A DNA stretch of 64,000 nt from Chryseobacterium aahli (GCF_022699665.1 NZ_JALDNB010000002.1:620001-684000); one strand, 5' to 3'; counted from the first letter of the stretch, positions 1 through 7,512 are shown. The notes: a model not told the origin generated them from the letters alone. Numbers and translations: made by a program.

Positions 1-488
1 TGATCAATCGCCTTAATATCGATATCAGAAGTTTTGTACTTCCAATTAATGAATTCTTGTGTATGCTTTAACGATGTTTTATAACGCTCCAATGTTCCGG
101 GCGCAAAATCCTGACCAACCAGTGCTTCCACTTTATCATTGTGGTCCTGAAAAATAGGAATGAGCATTCGTGTGGAAACATCAGTTCCAAGCAGTTTAGA
201 TTTTAAACCAACTGCTGTCACATTGTTATCCTCTTTTAACATCACGTAGTGTGAATCGTAAACCTGTTGCTCTAAAGTCTTAAGATAGACATTAAGCGTT
301 CTGGCCTCTTGAGAGTTCCCCAGTGCCTTATGTGTTTTACCATCCCATTTCTGCGGTTCGATATACCTTTTAGCGGCAATGTCCGCCGCCTTGCCATCTA
401 TCGTGATTCGTAAGTAGATGGGAGCCGTGCCGTTTGTTCGGATTTTATTCTTTTTTATAAAGAATAACAGATTGAATGTTTTGTTCAT
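1..488 (-). CDS. Tyrosine recombinase/integrase, N-terminal part (cut by window edge)
   Basis: The minus strand from the ATG at 486-488 reads open to the left edge for 162 codons. The protein starts MNKTFNLLFFIKKNK, then has TAPIYLRITIDGKAADIA and RYIEPQKWDGKTHKALG. This is the arm-type DNA-binding N-terminal domain of Bacteroidetes mobile-element integrases, followed by the beginning of a SAM-like core-binding domain (VEALVGQDFAPGTLERYKTS). The catalytic R-H-R-Y domain would lie beyond the window. It starts about 250 bp past the 3' end of tRNA-Ser, a usual attachment target, so I infer an integrated element extending leftwards. Identity as a tyrosine recombinase is confident; the type of element is unknown. 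Confidence 0.85.
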   Translation of the reverse strand, partial: MNKTFNLLFFIKKNKIRTNGTAPIYLRITIDGKAADIAAKRYIEPQKWDGKTHKALGNSQEARTLNVYLKTLEQQVYDSHYVMLKEDNNVTAVGLKSKLLGTDVSTRMLIPIFQDHNDKVEALVGQDFAPGTLERYKTSLKHTQEFINWKYKTSDIDIKAID

Positions 489-589
489 GATGTGGCAACT
501 TTAATTGTTTAATAATTTAGTTTTTGTTACCACTTTTTGCAAGATGTACAATCGTTAGACTGCCTATTGGTCGGGTTTCCCTGAATTTT

Positions 590-655
590 TCGTGACCCAT
601 TTTCCAATTTTCACGATGGATCACTAAAAAGGTCATAAAAATCGTGACCTATTTT
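590..655. repeat. TCGTGACC direct and inverted repeats between integrase and tRNA
   Basis: TCGTGACCCATTTT at 590-603 recurs as TCGTGACCTATTTT at 642-655 (13 of 14 bases). Between them lies TCACGATGGATCAC (611-624) in opposite orientation. The second copy also forms an inverted repeat AGGTCA (630-635) / TGACCT (645-650). Position beside an integrase and a tRNA suggests recombinase arm sites or an operator for the integrase promoter; this is inference. Confidence 0.5.
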
Positions 656-683
656 GATTTTTTTTGACTCTAGCGCAAAATAA

Positions 684-717
684 AAAACGCTGTAAACATT
701 GATGTTTACAGCGTTTT
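684..717 (-). terminator. Intrinsic terminator of tRNA-Ser
   Basis: A perfect 16-bp palindrome, AAAACGCTGTAAACAT (684-699), loop TG, and its complement (702-717). On the minus strand the stem is followed by TTTATTTT, so it terminates transcription coming from tRNA-Ser. Confidence 0.85.
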
Positions 718-741
718 AGCTTATTTTAGTTTCTCAACCAG

Positions 742-826
742 CGGAGAGAGAGGGATTCGAACCCCCGGACCTGTTACAGTCAATAGTTTTCAAGACTATC
801 GCAATCGACCACTCTGCCATCTCTCC
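742..826 (-). tRNA. tRNA-Ser(UGA)
   Basis: On the minus strand the acceptor stem GGAGAGA (826-820) pairs with TCTCTCC (749-743), with G as discriminator. The anticodon loop is CTTGAAA, giving anticodon UGA. A long variable arm (about 85 nt in total) and the T-loop GGTTCGAATCC are present. CCA is not encoded. A mobile-element integrase lies just 3' of it. Confidence 0.96.
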
Positions 827-862
827 ATTAAACCCCGATATATGTCGTTGTTTTTGGTGGTG

Positions 863-893
863 CAAATATAAAACTCTTTTCAATATCTGCAAA
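863..893 (-). promoter_or_regulatory. Bacteroidetes-type promoter of tRNA-Ser
   Basis: Minus strand TTTG (893-890), 19-bp spacer, TATATTTG (870-863). This matches the known Bacteroidetes housekeeping consensus TTTG-N19-TAnnTTTG and sits about 37 bp before the mature tRNA 5' end. No coding signal is seen in the rest of 827-968. Confidence 0.75.
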
Positions 894-968
894 ACAATTC
901 TAAATTAAATTTTACTCTAAATTAATAATCCGTTAAAAATCAGTTGGATTATTTTTAATTAAAATTAA

Positions 969-1340
969 TTACTGTAACAAAACCTGAGATTTCATCCCAA
1001 TAATTACTGCTGCAAAACCTAAAACTATACTTGAAATCACATATAAAAGTAAAATTCCATATTGTTGATTTTGCCATAATGAATAATTTTCCACAGAAAA
1101 AGTAGAGAACGTTGTAAAACCTCCGCAAAATCCTGTAATGAGAAGATATTTTAGATAATTATCATTTTTTATAAAATAGGAAGTTAAAAAACCAATAGTC
1201 AGGCATCCGATGATATTTACCAAGAAAGTTCCCATCGGAAACGAATTGATATTCCAAAGTTTTTGAGTATAATTTGACATCAGATATCTTAAAATGCTTC
1301 CAAATCCACCACCGAGAAAAATGAATAGTAAGTTTTTCAT
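969..1340 (-). CDS. crcB: Fluoride ion channel CrcB/FluC
   Basis: This 123-residue protein has four predicted membrane helices and normal length for the dual-topology CrcB/FluC family, which exports fluoride as a dimer. Family marks are GGGFGSILRY at residues 10-19, N42 in GTFLVNIIG, and GFCGGFTTFSTFS at 70-82, which contains the phenylalanines lining the fluoride path and the central Na+ site region. It lies 51 bp downstream of trxB on the same strand, but a terminator hairpin fills that gap, so it depends on read-through or its own promoter. I saw no convincing fluoride riboswitch in the short upstream space. Confidence 0.93.
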   Translation of the reverse strand: MKNLLFIFLGGGFGSILRYLMSNYTQKLWNINSFPMGTFLVNIIGCLTIGFLTSYFIKNDNYLKYLLITGFCGGFTTFSTFSVENYSLWQNQQYGILLLYVISSIVLGFAAVIIGMKSQVLLQ

Positions 1341-1349
1341 GATAAAAAG

Positions 1350-1373
1350 AAACGCACCAAAAGAGGTGCGTTT
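1350..1373 (-). terminator. Terminator between trxB and crcB
   Basis: Stem AAACGCACC (1350-1358) / GGTGCGTTT (1365-1373), 6-nt loop, followed on the minus strand by CTTTTTATC. It sits immediately before the crcB start codon, so part of the trxB transcript probably stops here. Confidence 0.75.
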
Positions 1374-1391
1374 TATATTTTAATTCGAAAA

Positions 1392-2333
1392 TTAGTGTAA
1401 TTCAGCTAAATACTTTTCAGCATCCATGGCTGCCATACAACCGCTTCCTGCCGCTGTAATTGCCTGTCTGTAGATATGATCCTGAACATCTCCAGCAGCA
1501 AAAACTCCCGGAAGATTAGTTCTTGTAGAACCTTTTTCAGTTGCGATATATCCGTTTTCGTCTAAATCAATTTGACCTGCAAAAATATCTGTATTCGGTT
1601 TATGTCCGATAGCAATAAAAATACCATGAACGTCTACTGTAGATTTTTCCTGAGTCTGATTGTTGATTACCACTGCTCTTTCCACCAAATTATTTTCACC
1701 TTCAATTCCAATTAATTCATGGTGAAATTTCACTTCAATATTCGGTGTGTTTTCAACTCTGTGAATCATTGCTTTTGAAGCTCTGAACTCACCTTTTCTC
1801 ACCAACATCGTCACTTTATTCACCAATTTCGCAAGGTAAGTTGCCTCTTCAGCAGCTGTATCGCCCGCTCCTACTACGACTACATCTTTTCCTCTGTAGA
1901 AAAATCCGTCGCAGGTTGCGCATGCTGAAACTCCACCTCCATTGTATTTTTTTTCGTCATCTAAACCTAAATATTTTGCAGTAGCACCTGTAGAAATAAT
2001 CACAGTTTTAGCAAAAATCTCTTTATTTCCTGCATATAGTTTATGAACACCACCAACCTCTTTAGAAAATTCGGCTTTGGTAATCATTTCGTAAAGAACT
2101 TTTGTATCAAACCTTTCAGCTTGTTTTTGCAGATCCATCATCATTTCGGGGCCGGTAATTCCTGCAGGGTAACCAGGGAAATTATCAACTTCAGTCGTTG
2201 TCGTCAATTGCCCACCCGGTTCCAAACCTGTATATAATTGTGGTTTAAGGTCTGCTCTTGCTGCATAAATTGCTGCTGTAAAACCAGAAGGTCCAGATCC
2301 TACGATTACACAATCTAAAATATTTTCTTCCAT
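1392..2333 (-). CDS. trxB: Thioredoxin-disulfide reductase
   Basis: A 313-residue class II flavoprotein that reduces thioredoxin with NADPH in the cytoplasm. The FAD-binding GSGPSG lies at residues 12-17, the redox-active pair in CATC at 138-141, the NADPH-binding GAGDTAAEEA at about 155-164, and the second FAD motif AAGDVQD near the C-terminus. Length and domain order are typical of bacterial TrxB. The gene is preceded by about 235 bp containing an interspersed repeat and followed by a hairpin terminator, so it is probably monocistronic apart from read-through into crcB. No thioredoxin gene is adjacent. Confidence 0.96.
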   Translation of the reverse strand: MEENILDCVIVGSGPSGFTAAIYAARADLKPQLYTGLEPGGQLTTTTEVDNFPGYPAGITGPEMMMDLQKQAERFDTKVLYEMITKAEFSKEVGGVHKLYAGNKEIFAKTVIISTGATAKYLGLDDEKKYNGGGVSACATCDGFFYRGKDVVVVGAGDTAAEEATYLAKLVNKVTMLVRKGEFRASKAMIHRVENTPNIEVKFHHELIGIEGENNLVERAVVINNQTQEKSTVDVHGIFIAIGHKPNTDIFAGQIDLDENGYIATEKGSTRTNLPGVFAAGDVQDHIYRQAITAAGSGCMAAMDAEKYLAELH

Positions 2334-2477
2334 AATTCTCTTTTCAAAAAGATTTTAATTTTAAGACGACAAAGTTCGTGATTTTTAATATTTAATTAAA
2401 GAAAAATTAATGATACTTGTCAATATTAAATATGTTGGTTTTCGATAACTGCATTTCTTTACTATGACTCTTTGCGA

Positions 2478-2547
2478 CCCGACCTGAGTGGAGCTCTTTT
2501 TGCGTAGCAAAAAAGCGGGAACGGAGGGCGGAAAATGTCGCCCAAAT
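2478..2547. repeat. Interspersed repeat, CCCGA/GGGCGGA family, copy 1
   Basis: CCCGACCTGAGTGGA is followed by a pyrimidine tract, AAAAAAGCGGGAACGGAGG, and GTCGCCCAAAT. The same ordered blocks recur at 40005-40086 (CCCGACTTGAGCGGA, GGGAGCGGAAGGCGGACAA, CTGCCCAAAT). This occupies the space between holA and trxB; a short open frame across it is not a gene. Confidence 0.7.
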
Positions 2548-2568
2548 AAAAGAAAGGCTACATTCAAT

Positions 2569-3606
2569 CTAAACCTTCATTTTGATTTTATCCACATTGA
2601 TAATCTTATAAACTAATTCTTTAATCAATTCAGCTTCACTCATATTCACAGCGCCCAAACCTTTCCCTTTCATATCAAATTCTCTCAAAATAGAAATCAC
2701 TCTGGTAGAATGTTTTAAAGGATACAGCCTTGCCGCCTCGGCATAATCTTTCAAAAAGTAAGGGTTCAAGCCCATCTGCGAAGCAATCAATTGTGGCGAT
2801 TGACCAATCATTGTATTGTAAATGATCACATTTGAGAAATAATTGTACAAGCTCGAAAGTAACATCACAAACGGATTGTTTTTAGGATTTTTACCCATAA
2901 AATGAGCGATTTTAAATGCAGCATTTGCATTTTTTGTACCTAAAGCTTTCTGCAATTCGAAGACATTGAATTCTTTACTGATTCCGATGTGGTTTTCAAC
3001 GATGGTTCCGTCTAAAACTTGACCTTCTTTCAGAATTATTTTGAGTTTACCTAATTCATTAGATATTCTTGAAAGGTCATTCCCAAGATATTCTGCCAAA
3101 AGATGAGAAATATTCGGGGCAGTTTTTATTTTCAATCTGAGACATTCATCGGCAATCCATTTTGGGAGATTGTGATCTTTGAAAGATTCGCTCAGAAAAA
3201 GCGCATTTATTTTTGTTAAAGTTTTAGTGATTTTTTTTCGGCTGTCTAATTTTTTATGTTTGTGTGCAAAAACCAAAACCGTTGACGGAACAGGATTTTC
3301 AACATACGCTTCTAAAGCTCTGCTTTCCTCATCATTAAATTTTAAATCCTGCGCTTCTTTTACAATAATCACCTGTTTGTCGCCCATCATCGGAAACTGT
3401 CTTGCCAAAGAAAGCACTTCCTGATAGGTTGTGTCTTTTCCGTAAGTCACAGTTTGATTAAAAGCTTTTTCGTCTTCCTCAAGAAAGTCGTGTTCAAGGG
3501 CTTTTACAGCAACGTCAATAAAGTAAGGTTCTTCTCCGTGGAAAAAATAAATCGGTAAAACTTCTTTATTTTTAATATTTTTGAGGATTAAATCTAATTC
3601 TTTCAT
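2569..3606 (-). CDS. holA: DNA polymerase III subunit delta
   Basis: This 345-residue protein matches the HolA clamp-loader subunit, which opens the beta sliding clamp at the replication fork. The N-terminal part PIYFFHGEEPYFID (about residues 19-32) is the degenerate P-loop region of the AAA+ fold typical of delta. KWIADECLRLKIK and YLGNDLSRISNELGKL fall in the middle helical domain, and the C-terminal collar domain includes NPFVMLLSSLYNYFSN. It is divergent from the HsdR_N-like gene with only 8 bp between start codons, so their promoters overlap the coding sequences. Length is normal for the family. Confidence 0.93.
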   Translation of the reverse strand: MKELDLILKNIKNKEVLPIYFFHGEEPYFIDVAVKALEHDFLEEDEKAFNQTVTYGKDTTYQEVLSLARQFPMMGDKQVIIVKEAQDLKFNDEESRALEAYVENPVPSTVLVFAHKHKKLDSRKKITKTLTKINALFLSESFKDHNLPKWIADECLRLKIKTAPNISHLLAEYLGNDLSRISNELGKLKIILKEGQVLDGTIVENHIGISKEFNVFELQKALGTKNANAAFKIAHFMGKNPKNNPFVMLLSSLYNYFSNVIIYNTMIGQSPQLIASQMGLNPYFLKDYAEAARLYPLKHSTRVISILREFDMKGKGLGAVNMSEAELIKELVYKIINVDKIKMKV

Positions 3607-3614
3607 CTTAATTA

Positions 3615-4046
3615 ATGGAACTTCCCAAACTCAATTTTCAGGAAACTTTTGATTTTAAATTCAAGAAAGACAAAGATAAGTTTTTTATCTATGACTTGGT
3701 ACGCAAAACTTACCTTTTGCTAACGCCTGAAGAGTGGGTTCGACAGCATTGGATTCATTATTATCTCACAGTAAAATCTTATTCTGTATCTGCTTTAATT
3801 ACAGAAAAAAAAATAGTTCTCAATGGTTTAACCAAAAGAATTGACCTCTTGGTAACAGAAAAAGCGCAGCCAAAAATTCTGGTTGAATGTAAAGCTCCGC
3901 AAATTAAACTTACTGAAAAAACTTTCGAACAAACTGCACGTTATAATTCAATCATCGGAGCAAAAGAAATTGTTCTGACGAATGGTTTACAACACATTAA
4001 TGCTTATTATGATAATGGGGAATATCAGTTTTATAAAGCTCAGTAA
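3615..4046 (+). CDS. Small HsdR N-terminal-like (PD-(D/E)xK fold) protein
   Basis: A 143-residue protein matching the type I restriction enzyme R-protein N-terminal domain family as a stand-alone unit. The nuclease-fold core is visible as the Asp in KRIDLLV followed by ILVECKAPQIKL, i.e. the D...ExK arrangement. There is no helicase domain and there are no hsdM or hsdS genes nearby, so it is not a restriction system; such short proteins are common next to holA in flavobacteria (recollection). It starts 8 bp from divergent holA. The actual substrate is unknown; nuclease activity is plausible because the motif residues are intact. Confidence 0.75.
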   Translation: MELPKLNFQETFDFKFKKDKDKFFIYDLVRKTYLLLTPEEWVRQHWIHYYLTVKSYSVSALITEKKIVLNGLTKRIDLLVTEKAQPKILVECKAPQIKLTEKTFEQTARYNSIIGAKEIVLTNGLQHINAYYDNGEYQFYKAQ

Positions 4047-4197
4047 TTTGAATGTAGCCCTGCTCTTGAAACACTAATGGCACAAATATTTAACACAAAT
4101 AGCACAGATTATTTATTATTTAATTTTTGAAATGATTTGTACAATTTGTATTTGGTTTTAGCTAAATTAGATTTCGATTTTTATTTAAAATCTAATC

Positions 4198-4731
4198 ATG
4201 AGTAGAAAGAGAAATTTATTTGGGAAAAACTGGAGTACTTTACGTGCAGAAATCAAGAGGGTTTCGGAAGATGAAAAATTTGAAACGGAAGAATTCAGAG
4301 CATTATCGATGCATGATGACTGGAAAGAAATTGAAAAAAAAATCTATAATTCTTTTTATAATCCTGCCTATTTGAATCAAAAACCAAATTTTCTTTGGAA
4401 AGATTTTAAGGACGACACATTTTCGGTTTCAGATTTGAAGTATAGACCAGAATATTATCTTGATAAATTAATTGATGAAAACGAAAAAGTTTGGTATTTG
4501 GTAAATGAAACAATTAATGAAACTACAAAATATTGGATTTTCGAAGGAAAAATAAAAAAAATACAGATCATTATAGATGAAGCAGGTTTTCATGAATTAT
4601 GCATTGTTTCAAAAAAATATGATTGGCTTCTTTGTATCAACCATCATAATATTTTAATTGCAACAGGATCTAAGATGATAGAAAAACTTAAAAACCTAGA
4701 ACTTCAAGAGCTTCAAAAACAAAATAATTAA
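4198..4731 (+). CDS. Hypothetical protein, 177 aa
   Basis: I do not recognise this protein with certainty. It is cytoplasmic (no signal peptide or membrane segment), with a charged N-terminus MSRKRNLFGKNWSTLRAE, an aromatic-rich middle (SFYNPAYLNQKPNFLWKDF) and a C-terminal beta-rich half including KIQIIIDEAGFHELCIVSKKYDWLLCINHH. The layout resembles small immunity- or SMI1-like single-domain proteins, but no diagnostic motif is present. It is flanked upstream by a 150-bp spacer containing a fragment of the CACAAAT-type repeat, and downstream by the hydrolase gene 26 bp away on the same strand. Confidence 0.7.
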   Translation: MSRKRNLFGKNWSTLRAEIKRVSEDEKFETEEFRALSMHDDWKEIEKKIYNSFYNPAYLNQKPNFLWKDFKDDTFSVSDLKYRPEYYLDKLIDENEKVWYLVNETINETTKYWIFEGKIKKIQIIIDEAGFHELCIVSKKYDWLLCINHHNILIATGSKMIEKLKNLELQELQKQNN

Positions 4732-4757
4732 TACTATAAACTTCACAAAATAAAAAT

Positions 4758-5501
4758 ATGATACGTTCAATCTTCATCACCGCAACTTTGCTTGCTTCAG
4801 CAACAGTTTTCAGTCAGAATCTGAAAAAAGTTTCTTATCAAGACGGTACTCAAAAACTCAACGGCTTGGTCACATCAAATGCAGGAAAAAAAATTCCCGG
4901 AGTTTTGATTCTCCCCGCCTGGAAAGGAATTGACGATGAAGCAAAAACTGCAGCCGCAGATTTAGAAAAACAAGGTTATATAGCATTTATCGCCGATATT
5001 TATGGTGAAGGAAATATTCCTGCAGACAATGCTTCTGCCGGAAAAACCGCAGGATTTTACAAGAAAGATTACGCAGCTTACCAAAAGAGAATTTCTCTTG
5101 CATTGGAACAACTGAAAAAAAGCGGAGCCATTCCTGAGAAAATTGCAGTAATTGGATATTGCTTTGGCGGAACGGGAGCTTTAGAATCTGCGAGAGGAAA
5201 ATTGCCTGTTGTGGGCGTAGTTTCCATTCACGGAAGCATTGGAAAAGATCAGTCGAGACCGAATGAAGCTATTTCAACTAAAATTTTAGTAGAAAATCCC
5301 GCAGAGGATAAAGGAGTAACTCCCGAAGATTATAACAATCTGATAAAAGAAATGAATGATGGAAAAGCAGATTGGCAAATCATCACTTATGCTAACTCAA
5401 AACACACTTTTACTGACCCAAAATCAGCAGATTACAATCCAGTGATGGCGAAAAGAGCCTGGAATCACACATTGATGTTTTTGAAAGAAATTTTAAAGTA
5501 A
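4758..5501 (+). CDS. Secreted dienelactone hydrolase family protein
   Basis: A 247-residue alpha/beta hydrolase with an N-terminal signal peptide MIRSIFITATLLASATVFSQ, so periplasmic. The DLH family nucleophile elbow G-Y-C-F-G-G lies near residue 135 with cysteine as nucleophile, and the catalytic His is probably that of SKHTFTDP near the C-terminus. Family members hydrolyse dienelactones or other esters; the real substrate here cannot be read from sequence. It sits 26 bp after an unknown gene and is followed by a strong bidirectional terminator, so it ends the transcription unit. Confidence 0.88.
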   Translation: MIRSIFITATLLASATVFSQNLKKVSYQDGTQKLNGLVTSNAGKKIPGVLILPAWKGIDDEAKTAAADLEKQGYIAFIADIYGEGNIPADNASAGKTAGFYKKDYAAYQKRISLALEQLKKSGAIPEKIAVIGYCFGGTGALESARGKLPVVGVVSIHGSIGKDQSRPNEAISTKILVENPAEDKGVTPEDYNNLIKEMNDGKADWQIITYANSKHTFTDPKSADYNPVMAKRAWNHTLMFLKEILK

Positions 5502-5518
5502 TTGAACTATAATAAAGT

Positions 5519-5549
5519 AAAAACAACCTCAATCAATGAGGTTGTTTTT
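5519..5549. terminator. Bidirectional intrinsic terminator
   Basis: A 13-bp perfect stem, 5519-5531 (core AACAACCTCA) and 5537-5549, with loop ATCAA. T-tracts follow on both strands, so it serves the dienelactone hydrolase gene on plus and the cupin/zinc-ribbon unit on minus. Confidence 0.85.
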
Positions 5550-5551
5550 GT

Positions 5552-5781
5552 TTATAAATCACTGGTTGTGCTACAATTAGAACACCACCAATACTCATTT
5601 TTTCTATCTTTCAACTTTATTTTTGATTTTTCTTTGCAGTTTTCACATACTTGCTCAACATTGTCAGTTTGCTTTGCTTCGTAATCGCAACTAAAGCAAC
5701 TCCAACTCGTCAAATGAGTTTCCCGTTGATAAACCAAGTAAATGAATTTTCTTTGCATTTAGGACAAATTTGTAACGCCAT
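5552..5781 (-). pseudogene. Frameshifted small zinc-ribbon protein
   Basis: Two overlapping minus-strand frames together read as one small zinc-binding protein. The first begins at the ATG at 5779-5781, two bases after the cupin stop, and gives MALQICPKCKENSFTWFING before running to a TGA at 5710-5712. The other frame continues with ETHLTSWSCFSCDYEA, then CENCKEK and WWCSNC to the stop at 5552. Adding one G to the GGG run (plus-strand CCC at 5722-5724) joins them into a protein of about 76 residues with four CxxC pairs. The gene is therefore either inactivated or carries a base-call error. Confidence 0.75.
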
Positions 5782-5783
5782 AT

Positions 5784-6152
5784 TTAAATTATTTCTTGTT
5801 CTCTATTCACTAATTCCATCGAAAATGCAGGGAGGCAGATCGCAATATACTCGCACGGTTCTGAGAACGGATTGCTGTAACGAACTCTTGCTCCTTTTTC
5901 AATTAAAATACTTTGTCCTTTTTCTAAAACAACGTTTTCTCCATCAATTTCAAATTGCTTTTTACCTGAAATAATAATGGTAAATTCATCAAATTCAGGA
6001 GTTTGATGAGGCTCGCTCCAATCTGGAGGAGCAACCATGTGTGCAATTGAAATATTTGGGTTCTGGGTTGAGTTTCCCCAGTGTTCTTCTATCAATTTTC
6101 CGTCGTTTGTAGGAACTACAAAAGGTGATTTCTGAATTTTATATTTTTTCAT
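5784..6152 (-). CDS. Cupin-domain protein
   Basis: A 122-residue single-domain cupin. The metal-site motifs are partly visible: EPHQTPEFDEFTIIISG holds the first His plus Glu residues, and GQSILIEKGARVRYSNPF the second beta-barrel motif. The His usual in the second motif is not obvious, so metal binding is uncertain. Small cupins like this bind or transform sugars or carboxylates; the substrate cannot be assigned. It is followed two bases later by the frameshifted zinc-ribbon gene in the same direction, so the two were co-transcribed. A 16-bp palindrome repeat separates it from the upstream GNAT gene. Confidence 0.83.
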   Translation of the reverse strand: MKKYKIQKSPFVVPTNDGKLIEEHWGNSTQNPNISIAHMVAPPDWSEPHQTPEFDEFTIIISGKKQFEIDGENVVLEKGQSILIEKGARVRYSNPFSEPCEYIAICLPAFSMELVNREQEII

Positions 6153-6167
6153 GATAATTTAATCTCT

Positions 6168-6227
6168 CGCAGATTTTGCTGATCTAGCAGATTTTAAATG
6201 CTGAAAATCATATCAGCAAAATCTGCG
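6168..6227. repeat. Palindromic intergenic repeat (CGCAGATTTTGCTGAT)
   Basis: A perfect 16-bp inverted repeat, CGCAGATTTTGCTGAT at 6168-6183 and its complement at 6212-6227, with a 28-nt loop that itself contains AGCAGATTTT. It fills the space between the cupin and GNAT genes and resembles intergenic palindrome elements of flavobacteria. Confidence 0.8.
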
Positions 6228-6242
6228 TGAAATTTACTTATA

Positions 6243-6770
6243 TTAAAAGTAATTTTCCTTTCTGATTTCGTACACAAAATTAGTTCTCGTTGGTTCACCA
6301 AAATAAGCCACTTCTTCTTCAGCAATCTTTTGTCCGCCCAATCTTTCTAAAGCAATTTGCGAACGGAAATTTTCTTTCCCAATATGGAAATACACTTTAT
6401 CTACAAACTGAAAAACATAATCCATCATCAGTTTTTTAATCTGCGGATTGATGCCTTTTCCCCAAGAATTGGTTCCGTAAAAAGTGTAACCAATGAAAAT
6501 GCTGTTTTTGGATTCATCAAAATCATAAAAACGAGTACTTCCTAGAATATCTCCGGTAGATTTTTCTACAATTTTAAAAGCGCCCTGACTTTCCATCGCA
6601 CCTTTAAAAAAGTTTTCAAAGACTTCTCTTTTATAACGGTCTTTATTCGGATGTTGCTCCCAGACTTTTGGATTGGAAGCCACTTCATACAACAATTCAA
6701 AATCCCCTTGCTGTAAGGGGATTAATTGATATTTTTCGTTTTCTAAAACAGGTTGAATAGAAAAATTCAT
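6243..6770 (-). CDS. GNAT family N-acetyltransferase (RimJ/RimL type)
   Basis: A 175-residue acetyl-CoA-dependent acyltransferase of the RimJ/RimL-like subgroup. Conserved stretches are YQLIPLQQGDFELLYEVAS, GSTRFYDFDESKNSIFIGYTF, the acetyl-CoA binding loop WGKGINPQIKKLMMDYVF, and ENFRSQIALERLGG (the subgroup's N-x-x-S-x-x-x-x-E-x-x-G block). Substrate unknown; members acetylate protein N-termini, antibiotics or small amines. It lies 17 bp downstream of the DUF2911 gene on the same strand, so the two may be co-transcribed. Confidence 0.88.
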   Translation of the reverse strand: MNFSIQPVLENEKYQLIPLQQGDFELLYEVASNPKVWEQHPNKDRYKREVFENFFKGAMESQGAFKIVEKSTGDILGSTRFYDFDESKNSIFIGYTFYGTNSWGKGINPQIKKLMMDYVFQFVDKVYFHIGKENFRSQIALERLGGQKIAEEEVAYFGEPTRTNFVYEIRKENYF

Positions 6771-6787
6771 CTTAATAATTTTAAATC

Positions 6788-7393
6788 TTAGCTTTTTGCT
6801 TTTGCAGCGTCAGATTCTATCTTTTTGATTTCCTTCAATTTCTCAGCAATCTTGGTTACTGCTTCAGGTTTTGCAGGTTTTAAAGCTACCTCAGCCTGAG
6901 CCATATCCCATTTAATTACCAAATTCCCTGAGTTTTCGTCAGTTGGGTTTAATGTAATTTCAAACCACTCTTGTTTATCAGTCAATTTATTAACCGGAAC
7001 TGTAACGTCTACAACATCTTGTTTTGGGTCGTAAGTGTAAGCTCCCCATTGCTGGAAATCTTTATTTAAAATCACTTTCCAATCTTTTTCTGTTGGTACG
7101 ATGAACAAACCGTAAGTTCCTGCAGGAACTACTTTTCCACCAAAATTCACAGACTGCCCGAATGTAATTTTTGTAGATGAGTTGGCACCCGCTCTCCAAA
7201 CTTGTCCGTAAGGAACCAATTCTCCGAAAATTTTTCTTCCTTTCACGCCTGGTCTTCCGTAGTCTACAGAGATTTTAGACATAGAAAACTGCTGTTCTAC
7301 TTTCTGACGAGGACTTGCTGCCGGTACAGAATAATCTTGTGCAAAACTGAACATCGAAGCTGATATGCAAACTGCAAATAATAACTTTTTCAC
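6788..7393 (-). CDS. Secreted DUF2911 protein
   Basis: A 201-residue protein with signal peptide MKKLLFAVCISASMFSFAQ and the DUF2911 domain. Signature segments are SKISVDYGRPGVKGRKIFG, VPYGQVWRAGANSSTKITF, VPAGTYGLFIVPTEKDW and NLVIKWDMAQAEVAL. It is expected in the periplasm or outer membrane; the family function is not established. The gene starts an apparent two-gene unit with the GNAT gene. The upstream 136 bp contain the terminator of the ABC-transporter unit. Confidence 0.92.
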   Translation of the reverse strand: MKKLLFAVCISASMFSFAQDYSVPAASPRQKVEQQFSMSKISVDYGRPGVKGRKIFGELVPYGQVWRAGANSSTKITFGQSVNFGGKVVPAGTYGLFIVPTEKDWKVILNKDFQQWGAYTYDPKQDVVDVTVPVNKLTDKQEWFEITLNPTDENSGNLVIKWDMAQAEVALKPAKPEAVTKIAEKLKEIKKIESDAAKAKS

Positions 7394-7490
7394 TTATTTT
7401 AAATTTTGCTAAAATTACGAAATGGATGTCAGAAATTGGTTTTTGAGTTTGATAAATTTTGTTAAAGTATTATTCGCTTTAAATAAAAAA

Positions 7491-7512
7491 CCTCACAATA
7501 AAACTTGTGAGG
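7491..7512 (-). terminator. Terminator of the ABC transporter unit
   Basis: Stem CCTCACAA (7491-7498) / TTGTGAGG (7505-7512), 6-nt loop; on the minus strand it is followed by TTTTTTATTT. It lies 18 bp after the permease stop codon. Confidence 0.85.

Noticed and set aside
1341..1391. Fluoride riboswitch before crcB
   Set aside because: The 51-bp gap is filled by a terminator hairpin and has no room for the pseudoknotted aptamer.
2385..2567. Minus-strand 60-codon open frame
   Set aside because: It overlies the CCCGA/GGGCGGA interspersed repeat and ends next to holA; composition and sequence are not protein-like.
3615..4046. Possible restriction-modification system
   Set aside because: Only an HsdR N-terminal-like domain is present; no helicase, methylase or specificity gene is nearby.
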